From the NCBI GenBank assembly GCA_038030265.1, contig CM075941.1, positions 2,666,001 through 2,730,000 on the forward strand: a stretch of 64,000 nt of DNA, read 5' to 3'. Shown piece after piece: positions 12,246 to 23,529 of the stretch. Positions within the stretch are counted from its first letter, which is position 1. Every line of letters starts with the position of its first letter. This DNA comes from Corythucha ciliata. Lineage: Eukaryota; Arthropoda; Insecta; Hemiptera; Tingidae. The translations under genes and the position numbers were made by a program. The notes beneath the pieces are model-generated. The model did not search any database, had not been told where the DNA came from, and saw only the letters and a list, made by a program, of their open reading frames with translations.

Positions 12246-13870
12246 TGAAGCATTCCGAGGTGTTGTGGCACATAGCAGGATCTCGATGGCGAGACGACGC
12301 GGGGTCGTTATCTTCATGAAGGACATCAGCCGGCCTCCTTGCTCGTCGTAACGAAAAACGACCCTCCCCCCACCATAGGCCATTGTCGTTGGAAGAGAGT
12401 ATTTCGGAAGCTGCCCTTATGTGTGGGCCATCGAGGAGCTGGACCTTGCCCTTTGTGCGTGCCTGAATGTGGGTCCCACCAGTGAACGTCGTGGGTGATG
12501 GGTGAGGGCTGCGGCCGAAGGAGAGGTGCCAAGCCGGGTACACAAGGTGGAGCAGGCTATATTATGTGCGCTGGCGTTTAGATGGGGGTGATGTAACGGC
12601 CTAAAAAGAGCGCTATGATATGTGAAATGTAATATTGAAGAAATGAGCTCGGTCCGGGGTAATTCGCCGTTCGGTGAGTGAGCGAGGGACAATGTCCATG
12701 TAGCGTCAACTTTATTCTTGAGGGAACTGCTCGCTATCCACAACACTAAGGGATTTTATAAACATGGCCCTGCGTTTCTGACGTTCTGCGAGGTCTTTAA
12801 GGGAGAGCCGTGCCTTCGCGACCTGCCCGCGCGAATACGCTTGATCACGTGACCTCAAGCCCGTCGGGTCGAAAGGAACGTAAGTTCAATCTTGGGTAGT
12901 TTTTAAAATTCACCATCACTTGTCACTCTACGCTTTTTCGCGCCACTACGGTCACTCGTTTGAATCTGTACGCACTGAATTGGCATCCCGGTGGATCCCT
13001 GAATTAAGGCGTGGTCGGGCGTTAGAGATCCATCAATATCACTTTCACTTGTGTTAAAGTTGAATTTGATTTTTATTAAAATCAAATTTGAGGACCGCGA
13101 TTTTTGTGCATGTCTTTTTGAAAAGGCACTACTGATCTCAAGTAGCAAACATGCATCATGTTATGTTTTATTATGGCCTTTTTCTTATTGTTAGCACGAT
13201 AACTCTCAAAGACATTAATTTAGCGGAACGAGCTTCAGCACAAAAACGAATAGTCATAAGAACTCGGGGGGTATTGAATTTGAGCCAAATAGGTCGAAGG
13301 GGAGAGGGAAAAATAGGGGTTGTAATGGTGAAGAAAATCACTACAATTAACCAGTTCATTCTAGAAGCATCATATTCGGTGTAAATATTTCACGTGAGAC
13401 GTGAAGGTAGCTAGTCATTGGTAGGTAGGTAGTAATTGATGGGGGGGCGAGGTGAGGTGACGATGGGGTAGGGAATGAAGTTGGGCTCAAACTCAACCGA
13501 CAGTACACATTAGTATAGGTGGGGGGGGGGGTCAGTAATAAAAATTAATAAGATAACACATACTGCCAATTGCGCTATACCTAAACTCGAAAAACTTGAA
13601 GGGGGATGACAAGGTATGACATTTGAAAGAAATTGCCTAATTCCAGTGAATTCGGATATTGGTCCAAAATGTTGTGAAGCGATTGCCTTCCACTATCGGA
13701 GACAAAATCGAATAGTAGGCAAGGGGTAGAGAACCTATAGTTACATACAAGCACTGACGATACCCCCACATGTGGTCCTTTAGAGTGGGGAGGGTTTGTG
13801 AATAGCTGGTGAGCGTAACCTACACGACCGAAGCAACGAATGAGAGATATCAAGTCTACTTGATCCGCAT
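12246..13870. other. Gene-free interior between the short inverted repeats
   Basis: No recognisable protein. A moderately GC-rich half (12250-12860) gives overlapping frames on the minus strand without family motifs. The other half is AT-rich with G-runs (13441 and 13521). A possible small solo LTR is discussed among the rejected items. Confidence 0.4.
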
Positions 13871-13871
13871 A

Positions 13872-14025
13872 AGGAGGGCTGGTCCGCAGAATTCAGGGGT
13901 CAGCAAATCACCGGTTCGTTATCAAATTTTGATGGCTAGTACTGCCACCGGAGTAAAGTATAATTACCGAAAATCAGCCCAGTCGGAACGCTTTACGGAG
14001 AGTTATGGGCTGGTCCGCAGAATTC
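13872..14025 (+). repeat. Other half of the short inverted repeat
   Basis: It begins GGCTGGTCCGCAGAATTC, continues with ATCAAATTTTGATGGC and a GCCACCGGAGTA word, and ends with a second GGGCTGGTCCGCAGAATTC. This is the reverse complement of 12056-12245. Confidence 0.6.
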
Positions 14026-14043
14026 GTTATGTTGGTCCGCAAA

Positions 14044-14463
14044 TTAGGAGGACCCAGAATAAACCACTACCCATCTAATCTTACTGGCCGAAAGCTCAAG
14101 AAACACAAAATAGATGAAAAATGACACATTTTGATATTTATCCACTATCGTTGCATGTACCTGAGAACTTCCCGTGGCGTAAAACCTTAACGATATAAGA
14201 GTTTTCGGCAATGGTGAAAATCGTAGCCCTCGTCGGTCAGATGAGCCATCAAGAATCATCTGGACAATGTTCGCCACCGTTTATTTAGCTTTGATAAGTG
14301 TATATAAGAAGCGATACCTTTTTCGAAATTGTTCCTCACTCAAGTCGAAAAAAGGTTTGTCTTCTGATCCCCTTATTATATTTCTTGGTACCGATAATTC
14401 TGCAGTTTCTGTGAAACCAATAAACTCTTCTAATTCCGACATTTTCACATCAATGCTGCACAA
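14044..14463 (-). pseudogene. PIF/Harbinger transposase N-terminal fragment, broken
   Basis: The minus-strand frame starts with ATG at 14463 and shows two stretches typical of HARBI1-like transposases: DLSEEQFRKRYRF, and further on RRGLRFSPLP followed by LISLRFYATGSSQ. These normally lie N-terminal to the DDE nuclease domain, which is absent. A TAA at 14281-14283 interrupts the frame between the two. Relative to the family there seem to be about nine extra codons at that point, so a small insertion rather than a point mutation is likely. After SSQ the similarity ends. The fragment abuts the 5' end of the LINE at 14465, which may have inserted into it. Confidence 0.7.
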
Positions 14464-14464
14464 T

Positions 14465-16095
14465 TGAACACTTTAAAGATTTACTAAAAGCATTACCCCG
14501 AAAAGGAGTCGTGATGTTGACCCAAATTTACAACGGCATTCTCCGTACAACCCACTATCCTAATAGATGGAAGCATGCATACATCACTATGATTAAAAAA
14601 CCAGGAAAAGTGGCTCATGACCCAACCAGCTACAGACCCATCAGCCTGTTGCCACTCCTTTCGAAAATCTTCGAAAGATTACTACTACCTATATTGCTTA
14701 GGCACTTGTCCTTTCTGATACCGGATAGCCAGTTCGGTTTTCGTAAAAGCCTCTCCTGTCCGCTCCAAGTCCACCGAGTTGTCGATTTAATACCAGAAGC
14801 ATTTGAGGACAAGAAAGTATGCTTGGGGTTTTTTCATTGATACCGAAAAAGCCTTCGATAAAGTGGTACACTACGGAATATTATATAAAGTAAAGCCGCA
14901 TCTACCCGACTCTCTGTATAGGCTTCTGTCTTCGTACCTTGACGCTCGAACTTTTTCCGTCAAATGCGGTCCAAGCCTTTCAAATTCAATTAGGATGCTC
15001 TCCGGAGTGCCACAAGGAAGCGTATTAGGGCCACTTCTGTACCTAATCTTCACTCACGATTTTCCCTCCTCGTCTTCAGCGTTAAACGCCCATTTTGCAG
15101 ATGACGTCGCCATCCTAAAATGTTCAAATGATTATGAAACCGCCTACCAAGAAATCCAGACAATCACCAACAATATTGACGAATGGTGTGACAAATGGCG
15201 AGTAAACATAAGTACGTCCAAATCAACAGTAACTCCGTTTTCCCTTCGTCGTCAGTCCTTCGCTAACCAAGTTCACCTAAAAAACACAGTTATCCCAATG
15301 GTTGAAGCAACACGGTACTTAGGCGTTATTATAGACAAAAAACTAATATGGGCTGATCATATTAATCAACTGGTCCAAAAAATTCGCCAAAGAATCAGAC
15401 AACTGATGCCCCTCCTATCTCCCCGCTCACCACTAAAACTAGAGACCAAAAGGCTCTTGTATATAAGTATGATCCGTCCAATATGGCTCTATTCTTGCGA
15501 ATTATGGGGTTCAGCTGCGAAGTCTCACATAAGGAGAATCCAAGTGACGCAAAATAGGGTGCTACGCATCATAACAGGAGCAGGCTGGTACATCCGCAAC
15601 AACTCACTACACCGAGACCTTGAAATCGACACTGTGGCAGACGTCATCAAGTCACGCTACAAAAAACTGCACCAAAAAATGTCCGAACACGACAATAAAT
15701 TAGTCTTCACCTCAGCAATCAACATACCACCACCCCTGAATCTAAGAAGGCTCCAACGAAAGAGACCACAAGACCCTCTACATGAAGTCGACCCCGGATA
15801 AACTGACGCCATTATACGAACGTCAATTGCCCAGTTTCTGCAAATTCCACTCACAAAATTAAATTTATATCTAATATTTTTGTTTTTCTTCTTCTATTAT
15901 TCTGTTATTTTAATTATTTATTTTCACATGCATACAATATACACTAAAAATCAGTAAATCTGGCGAGGGGTCAACCGCTGGGTTGTACCCCACACACGTC
16001 CCAAGCGATATTAATATACTTGTAAATTACCCAAACTGTAATGTCGTACTACGACAATAAAGTTTTCTTTAAAATAAAAAAAAAAAAAAAAAAAA
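14465..16095 (+). mobile_element. 5'-truncated Jockey-clade LINE with poly(A) tail
   Basis: The element keeps the 3' half of ORF2, a ~270 bp 3' untranslated region, an AATAAA at 16056-16061 and a poly(A) tail at 16076-16095. The 5' end is truncated, as is usual for target-primed insertion: coding similarity begins at about FKDLLKALPRKG (14472). Upstream is Harbinger sequence and downstream is AGACGTC-rich repeat. I could not find a convincing target-site duplication. Being ORF-bearing with one frameshift, it is relatively young compared with the surrounding repeats. Confidence 0.85.
14466..15801 (+). pseudogene. Jockey-like ORF2 reverse transcriptase, partial and frameshifted
   Basis: This is the C-terminal half of a non-LTR retrotransposon ORF2, which would copy the element's RNA into DNA at the insertion site. 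Visible reverse transcriptase blocks in order are SYRPISLLPLLSKIFERLL, DSQFGFRKSLSC, FIDTEKAFDKV (block A), LSGVPQGSVLGPLLYLIF (block B), HFADDVAIL (block C, catalytic DD), and RYLGVIIDKKLIW. The C-terminal tail QNRVLRIITGAGW then LHRDLEIDTV is characteristic of the Jockey clade. The endonuclease domain is missing. A 1-nt frameshift lies in the GGGGTTTTTT tract near 14824-14833, just before block A: the first frame ends at 14840 and the second runs to the stop at 15799-15801. The catalytic box reads FADD rather than the commoner YADD. Confidence 0.85.
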
Positions 16096-16620
16096 GAAGT
16101 CAATTATCGGTTTAGCGTATGCCTTGAGTACGTCATTTTTAAGGCGTATGACCGTCTGTAGAAGGTCAGTTTTACGTCTATCAGACGTTACGGGAAACGT
16201 CTATTTTCACTTCAAACGGACGTCCAATATACATCCATAGAGGGTTTAAAAGAGAACTCCATTCCGATTTAAATAACGTCTATCAGGGGTCTATCCAAGC
16301 ATCTATTAGACGTCAAAGTCCGGTCTATGTATACGTCTAATAGACACCTATTCAAGGTCTATATTATGTATTGAAGACGTCTATTCAAGGTATATTTCAT
16401 GTATTGAAGACGTCTATTCAAGGTATATTTAACATCTTAAAGACGTCAATTATCGGTCTAGCGTATGTCTTGAGTACGCCTTTTTTTAAGGCTTATGGCC
16501 GTCTGCAGAAGGTCTATTTTACGTCTCAAAGACGTCAATTTTAGGGCTAATGTAAGTCCATTTCAATGTCATTTTTACGTCTCAATTACGTCTATTTTAG
16601 GCATCTCTTAGGGGTGGGGG
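16096..16620. repeat. Family E: AGACGTCT/ACGTCTA palindrome-rich repeats
   Basis: Short words ACGTCTA, TAGACGTC and AGACGTCTAT recur every 15-35 bp. A ~33 bp unit with AAGACGTCTATTCAAGGTAT is tandem at about 16340-16430. A longer unit (TCAATTATCGGT, then GCGTATG, then TTGAGTACG) occurs at 16099 and again at 16447. The palindromic AGACGTCT gives the block strand symmetry. A second block lies at 20400-21235. Confidence 0.75.
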
Positions 16621-16735
16621 AGTTATTGATGTTGATTATTGGATCGGGAGACAAAAAAGGAAAACAATGGCACTTTGAAAGTACTGCCGAATTTTTTCAT
16701 CACAAAACAAACTCTTTAATTTGTATTTTAAAAAA

Positions 16736-16777
16736 ACAATCCTCGCATAAAACAACGCAGTTTTATGCGAGGATTGT
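16736..16777 (-). terminator. Perfect 18-bp hairpin followed by a T-run, after the DUF4806 stop
   Basis: The arms ACAATCCTCGCATAAAAC (16736-16753) and its exact complement (16760-16777) enclose a 6-nt loop. On the minus strand the hairpin starts 14 nt after the stop codon of the DUF4806 gene and is followed directly by seven T residues, then AT-rich sequence. It looks like a stem-loop with U-tract. In a eukaryotic gene this might be a 3'-end processing signal, or simply a transposon-derived palindrome. Confidence 0.55.
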
Positions 16778-16791
16778 GTCTGGAAAATATT

Positions 16792-17480
16792 AATCTCTCC
16801 TCGCTCTCGACTGCAATCGGGTGCTCGCCTGTCGAAGCCACCCCTTCAATTTGTCTACAACGTCTTTTTCGGACGCATCATCAGCATGAAGTTCCAGGAT
16901 GATATCTGAAAATAAGTTTTCCTTCAGTATGAGGTACTTTATTATTCCCGTTAGGAATCGGAAAATAACTCACCCATCATTACTGCAAATAATTTGAGGT
17001 CTATAAACGCTTTTTTATTCCCATTTCGGCCGTGAAAATTGTATCGCGTCGCACACTCGTTCGTTACAACAGATTTCATTATTAAAATTGACGTTTCTCC
17101 TGCAGTTCGTCCCGCCATCTGCTTAAGCCGTTCTTTCTGAAAATGTCACTCAATTAATTCAGTGATGAATGAGGTTGCATTTGTTGCAAAAAATGTTTAC
17201 CAGTAAATCCCTTTCTTTTTCGTCAAGCAATTTTGTCTCCAAATCCGCCACATCCTTCTCAGACTGAAGTGGCAAGCCGAATTTTTTTAATCAGGGTTTC
17301 CCGACTCTCCGCGGCAGTCTTGGGGGCATCGACGCCTTCTTCGCGGTTTATTGCCAATATTTTGTTTAACGTCATTAGAACCTTCTCCTGGAATTGGTTC
17401 ATTTTTTTTTGCTCAGTTACAAACTCCCGCAGTAGAGAGCTTGTCGTAGAGAGAGACTCTTCCTCCCTTTCACTATCATC
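16792..17480 (-). CDS. DUF4806-like protein, three C-terminal exons, one frameshift
   Basis: Three spliced minus-strand exons can be read: 17480-17201, 17136-16974 and 16905-16792, ending in TAA. The acceptors are CAACAG, TTTCAG and TTTCAG, and the donors are GTAAAC and GTGAGT. Exon phases agree (0, then 1). The product has an acidic N-part (DDSEREEES), a probable coiled stretch with EQKKMNQFQEKV, then FGLPLQSEKDVADLETKL, a KERLKQMAGRT link, YNFHGRNGNKKAFIDLKLF, and a C-terminal helix KLKGWLRQAS. This order and the (Y/W)xFxGxxGxKxAF core match the DUF4806 family, of unknown function and often expanded in invertebrates and near transposons. The first exon is 280 nt, one more than its phases allow: a frameshift sits in the T7 run 17282-17288. 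The true 5' end is not resolved. Function unknown; it may be carried by a mobile element. Confidence 0.6.
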
Positions 17481-20190
17481 CTGTTGACAATCGTCTTTTT
17501 AGCATAATTATGTTAAAATTCTGAAAATGAATACTACCTCTATTTTACACTCTTCAATCGGGATCAGGCGCGGTCTTAAATGACAACGTTGCTATAAAAA
17601 CCCCAACATCAACTAACCTGATGAAGGTAGTCGAGAGGTGGCGGTGATTCTTCGGAGAAACCCAAGCCAAGTCGGCTCAATGTCAATGAATAAAAGTACG
17701 TGCGAAAAGCCGAGTCACGATGGAGTCCAGTGGAAAATTCGATTAAATAAATGTCCGTGCGAATGTCCAGATGAAAAGCCGAATCAAAAATAACCAAAAT
17801 CACAAGCACGAGAGATAAAAAACACAGTTAACCAACAGGCAGTTGAAAACGCAGTGAAGTGAATTGCAGAAAACCCTTTACAGGTATAAAAGGGGTCTAA
17901 GGAAGGGGGTGACATTTTGACAGGTCGTAGAAAAAGAATAGTTTGATGGTGAAGGGGTTCGGGAGGAGCGCCCGAAGCCTAAATACGTTACAAAGTGATG
18001 CCCCCTTTTCAACAAAGTCAAGATTTCGAACTTGGAAGTAAGACTTCCATGAACAAGAAAAGTACATAATTATATTGAAATGTATTCATGAACGTTCGTC
18101 TAGGCCCGATTGAATAAGAGAGCTGAAGGAACATTTTTCTAATTCGGAACATGCACTATTGTTTTTAAACATAGTATTTCCTTTGGATAAGTTAGTGGAC
18201 AAATAAGACGAAATTATTCTGATAAACCCGAATCTAGCGTAATTTTCTCTACTATTTGTTTATTACAGTGACAATAATAACATGTTTTCAACTCTACAGG
18301 ATCATTGTCTCTTGCCTCTCTCGACAATTAACAAAAGTCGACTGGTATGAAAATGGAATGAAAAAATTACCAATGAATGAAACTAAAACTAATAGGTACG
18401 TAACTTTTAGAATAAACTCGTGTTTTTTAATTTTCTACGACTTTTCAACTTCTGGACCTCAAACATAATATACCCCTATAGTGGAAGAAAATTAAGTCAA
18501 ATCAGAACAGTTGTATGTGTAGGGGGCTATGCACGGGGTGCAATCTTCGCTGTTATTTCGGGGTGAAATGTGAAAAAAGGAGATCGTACGCGCGAGCAGA
18601 ATTCCTGGAGATTTAAATGAGACCTCGAAATCTAGCATTGGTTCAGAAATACGGCGATAATTTACGCAATGCCGAGTAGGTGAGGGGTCGAAGAAACACA
18701 TGGGAAACCAACGGTATGTAAAAGAACAGGATTGCTCATCACCTGCTGATAAAGTCCAATAAATCTAGGACTCTCAGAAGAAAAAAATGCGAAAGAAAAT
18801 TTCTCGACGGTTCTAAATGTTTGTTGAGGTGCTGAATTCGATTGAAGTTTGCTACAACTTTCGACGGGAACACGACGAAAATCCTGAAAACCCGCATATT
18901 TCGGCGATGTTTTTCAGTTTTTCGCAGATTAACTCGTAAACTAAGCACTTTTCGAAGGTGCCAGCCATCATACTAATTGTAGCCTACTAAAATTCCTACA
19001 AAATTAAACAAAGTTATTGAAATTGGGTAATTATTAATGGAGTTATGGCGAAATATAAATTTCGGTAATCATTAAGAAAGTGGAAAAAGCGCTCGGAATA
19101 TCTACTGTGGCCTATAATCGTTTGAAATCCCATGAAATCAATCTCGGCACGGATATGGACACAAGAGCGTGGAATTCTAGCCGATATAAAAAAAAAATTC
19201 AAGCCCGACGACGCTATTTCGTGTTGCTCGACATAAAATGAAATAGAGAAGACATCCAACTCAATACAACGAACATAAAAAGTTGCATATTCGTATTTTC
19301 ACAGTATTTTATGTGGAGAGTAAGATTTTTGACACCAACCTAACCTGGCTGGTTGCCTTTCGAAATTACAGACGTTCGTCTCTTTCCAAATGGGCGCCCG
19401 GTTAAAACCGAGTAGATCGCTGAAAAGAGCATGAAATTTCCTTCGGAAAGATCTACTTCAGATCGGAAAAATCCTCTTTAAACAATGACGGATGAATAGG
19501 GAAATTAAAGAAAAGCAACACTCTGTTGCTTTCAACCTCCGCTGATCCGGGCGAAAAGGGTCAAATTTGATCTGAAGTACCAGGTTTTCAAGGAAATGTT
19601 GTGCTCTATTCAACAGCCTGTTCGGATTTTACTTGGCACCAGTGTGGAAAACGTCAATGCCTTTTAACTTAAGATGTTCGAAATTTCGCGATACTTTTAA
19701 CTTGTCTATCGAAGGTAAGGCCACCGAATGGGTAAGTTGTACGCATAAACCCAGATTCATCATTGATTGCCATTTCATTTGAGCCAATAATCAAAGGTGT
19801 GTACCTCCCGTCATTTTCATTCATAAACAGATGAGCATACCTAATTGAAGTATAAGGTAATGCTCTTTTTTATTCAAATCGCTCGATGTGCACTAAAAAA
19901 ATATAACTATAAGGTAATTCAGATCCCAGAAAAAAATGAAAGCACTGTTATTTTTGGATCATCGTCTTCTATTAAAATACAATTTAAACAAAACAGGCTT
20001 CAGTTCTTCATTCTTTGCTCTTTGAGCATTTGTTTGTATTGGTGCTAAGAGGGAATACTTTCGGTGAAGAGATTGGGAGGGAAGGAATGGAACTGCTGAA
20101 CCGAGGAGGTTTCCTAGCTGATCAAATTCGCGAATTCACTTTTTCGTTTAGCGGTAAGAACTTACTGTCCGTGGTTAACGGAGAATCTGC

Positions 20191-20194
<4 letters not shown>
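17481..20194. other. Mostly gene-free, possible upstream exon and a MITE arm
   Basis: A candidate upstream exon of the DUF4806 gene is 17574-17538 on the minus strand (reading PRLIPIEECKIE, acceptor TTTAAG, donor GTAGTA). An earlier frame at about 17809-17620 ends at a good donor (CATCAG/GTTAGT) but in the wrong phase. At about 18577-18710 there is one arm of the same element that forms the foldback at 46243-46634 (shared words: GAAATC, TTGGT(T/G)CAGAAATA, GGGTCGA(A/G)GAAACAC). Nothing else is recognisable to 20194. Confidence 0.4.

Positions 20195-20256
<62 letters not shown>
20195..20256 (+). repeat. (TC)31 microsatellite
   Basis: Uninterrupted TC dinucleotides for about 62 bp. Confidence 0.97.
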
Positions 20257-20258
<2 letters not shown>

Positions 20259-20399
20259 CTAGTTCATCTTTCCAACATGAATAGGCATGATTTTTTTCGC
20301 CCCCCCCCCCACAACTGCATCCTGCTTTTCAACTCTTATGTGCATTATTTTGTGCGATGATAATACTTTTTATTTTGAGAAAAGGTCTAAAATGCTGTC

Positions 20400-21235
20400 A
20401 TTAGTCACCGTAGAATAGTCAATAGACCGCAAAGAGGTCCTTTTGGTGCCTGATGGTCGGGTTCTCGAAGCCCAGGGCTCATCCATTTGTTTTTAGGGCA
20501 TATGTCAACATCCCGAGGTCCAAAATACGTAAGCGTTAGACGTCCAGTATAAGAGGTCTGCCAGTGAAAATCTACATATAGTAGACGTCTGAAATATATT
20601 AGGTCCCCAACGTCTTCTAGGCGTACGCGAATAAACACATAATAGAAGTAAATAAGGTATCTATCCACCGAAGTCAATTAGACGTATAATAATTAGACGT
20701 CTAATACATGTTCATTCGCAGATGCCTGAAAGACCTCGGGGACTGGCCGTATAGTAGACGTCTATTGGATGTTCATTTGTAAATGTCTAATATAGATCGG
20801 GAAAATTGCGTATTTTAGATATCTTTTGTACGCCTACTTGTAGACGTCTAATATGCGTTGGAGAATAGATGTCTATTAGATGCTCATCGCAGCTGCATTC
20901 ACAGATGTCTGAGTGACCTCGGGGTCCGAACGAATAGTAGACGTCTATTACATGCTCATTCGTAAATGTCTAACATACGGCAGAGAGCTGGCGTATTTTA
21001 AACATCTATTGTACGTCTACTCGATCACGTCCAACAGACGTTCTGGAATGGACGTATTTAAGATGTATATTCGACGTCTAATCGTAGGCGTCTAACGGAC
21101 GTTGGAAATGGACGTATAATAGATGTGTAAAAGACGTAAGTGCTAGACTGAAAGATGATATAGACGTTAAATAGACGTTATACCTTAAATATACGTAAAA
21201 TATACATCTACAGGACGTCTAACATTTCTTAATGT
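20400..21235. repeat. Family E: second AGACGTCT-rich block
   Basis: Dense TAGACGTCTA, ACGTCTATTAGATG and GTAGACGTCTAAT words, with a larger unit (GATGTCT(A/G)..., GCTCATTCG, AATGTCTAA) repeated near 20700-20830 and 20870-21000. Together with 16096-16620 it brackets the DUF4806 gene, so the two may be subterminal repeats of one element (inference). Confidence 0.75.
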
Positions 21236-22534
21236 TTGCTGGGAAGCCGCAGATAATTCCGCTCTCCTGGCTGTGCCGCGCAGCAATTTTTTTTTTTTTT
21301 TTTAACAGGGTTTCCTGCCTTTATCGAAAATTGCTTTGATCCAATTTCGCATTAGATATTTTATTTGAAGGCAGCCCACACTGTGAAGTTGTGATCAGAC
21401 GCGATTCCCTTGGCTTCATCGTACATCATAACTTTGGTTTTTGTCCATTCTCGAATTGAAGGTCTCTATATACTTAACGGAAACATAGACACACGGCTCT
21501 ATTTCTGATCAACCCTTTTTCCCCGGAGTTTATTTTGGATCAGCTTCATTCGTTCCATTTCTCAGAGCAATGTTTGACAAAAATACATTTTCTTGGATTT
21601 TGTATAGTCAATCAAATTGAAAAACACGCAAATTTTATTAATTTATTTATTTCAAGGATGCTTTTGAATCAGTCAAGTTATTTACCTCGCCAGGAATGAA
21701 GAATTATTTATAAAAATCCCGATAAATTGAGACAACGTATAAAAATCATTGAAGGGTTCTCTCCATATGCCCTCTGTACCTGCAGAGCGTATAATATTTA
21801 GTGTAATGCAATTAACGGTGCGGATTGTATTTCGTCCGAAGTCGTCCGTTTTGCTTGTTTTTCCAGCGTAAACAACTATATTAAAGGCCAAATGTACCTA
21901 CGGGGTGTGAAGGGGAGGGGGAGGGCGCATATATTTTGGCAATAGGCTTTAAGGAGGAAATGCCAGAGGTATCCGCGTCATCTACGAACTTCTTAGCACA
22001 GCTTTTATGGATATAAATGCGATTAAATTGATAACGCCGCCTTTTCAACTTGACGTATTTTTTATTTATTAAAAAAAAAAAAAAGTGGCAGATAGGTATT
22101 TACGGAAATGACGCAATTTGTACAACAAGTTGGTACAAACTGTTCATTTAAACAACAAAAAGTCGTATTCTTGATCAAATGATTCATTTTCCCTGTTAGG
22201 AAGGAAAAAAGCAAAAAAAAAAAAAAAAAAAACTTGCTTGAACTTCGCAGTCCAGATCACGTCCCTCCGTATACGTTCTAAGAAATATTGCCTTGCCCCC
22301 CCCCCCATCCTTCTCATCCTTGTCACCACATTCAAACAATCGCAAACCACTTGGAGTCGAGAAACACCACAGTGTGATTCCATGATGATTAATAAGGGAA
22401 GTTTGCGGTATTTAGGCTAGAAAGGAAAAAACAAATTGTCTTCCATTGAAATAAATTAGTAATATGTATAACAAAGTAGCGCTTCCAAGAAACCAAATAA
22501 TTACTGTGTTCTGTGATTCATAAAACATTATTGG
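21236..22534. other. Gene-free AT-rich stretch with poly(T) and poly(A) runs
   Basis: Homopolymer T near 21290 and A near 22070 and 22216 may mark old retroposon tails. No coding similarity, RNA gene or repeat family was recognised. Confidence 0.4.
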
Positions 22535-22929
22535 AAGACGTGGATAATCGTATACGGGGCCAATAACATGCAAATTGCCGTTGTCAGCTCACTATAATTT
22601 AAAGCAAATCAAGTAATTTTCCCTGAGAGCATGAATCATGCTTATACTAAAAGGAATATCTGTATATGTATAAGCAGTGAACCCCGAAAAACAATCAAGT
22701 AAAATGATGCTGTTACACGGTTCTATTATTGCATTTTTGACATTGGCATTCTTGAATGATTTTTGTAAATTTATTCAGTTGCTTAAATCGATCCACCCAA
22801 ATTTCACTCATTTGACATACTTTAAAATCAATGTCGCGGCGCGGCTCGTCGTCAGGCCTGTCAAAACCCAAATTTCGCGGATTAGGATCTCACATTTAAC
22901 CCGCAATTTCACCGCCGGTTTTGCTACGC

Positions 22930-23510
22930 GGCTGGGACTTGGACTGGGGGGTCGTGGACTTCCGCTGCCGAGCCGGCTACGTGGGGTCGGTCTTTATGCC
23001 GATCTTTGTTGTATACATGGGGCAACCTGGTGGTGGCACCGCGACCCTCCAAGGCACATGCAGTGGGGGGCCTCTTCAGGTCATGGCGGGGTGCCTCGCC
23101 CGCTAACCTCCTCTGCTCGATGCCTGGGTGTACCGGCGGTTGGGGTTTGGTTGGGAGGCGGGACGACTGGGCGAGCCACCTTGCGCCATTGGTGTTGGGC
23201 GGGGGGGGGGGGTCGTGCTTTTGGTCGTGGCGGAGGCCTCTGGCAGGAGCGCTGCGGACTGGCAGTACAACGGGTAGGCGTTAGTTTGAATTCTTGCCCG
23301 ACGTGTGGATTTCAATTGGCAGCCGCCAGATGGTTCATATGTACTTGCGAACACGCGGCCACCTCGATCCTCACTCTCCTTTGTACTCTGGTCGTTGTCG
23401 AGAGGACGAGACCGCTGACCACGTGCTACGTCGCCGCGGGTTTTATGATGACGACTTGCGTCATCGGAAGTGGTGAGTGGAGGGCGGGAGTGGAGCTGCC
23501 GTTCACACAC
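22930..23510 (+). pseudogene. GC-rich block, mirror copy of 11040-11690
   Basis: This holds the same GC-rich sequence as in the left arm, now on the plus strand, with the CREDETADH-like stretch near 23397-23435. Long frames (to 278 codons from 22677) exist but differ from those of the left arm through indels, which argues against a conserved protein. A decayed LINE 3' end remains the best guess. Confidence 0.25.
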
Positions 23511-23529
23511 TAGCCATTCACTGCTACGC

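Noticed and set aside
12592..12745. Possible 154-bp solo LTR on the minus strand (TGTTGTGG ... CCGTTACA with an internal AATAAA)
   Set aside because: TG...CA ends and a polyadenylation word can arise by chance. No matching target duplication and no second copy or internal retrovirus-like coding sequence in the window.
22677..23513. 278-codon open frame
   Set aside because: Its composition follows the GC-rich block. The mirror copy in the left arm is broken into different frames, and no domain is recognisable apart from a weak LINE-tail resemblance in another frame.
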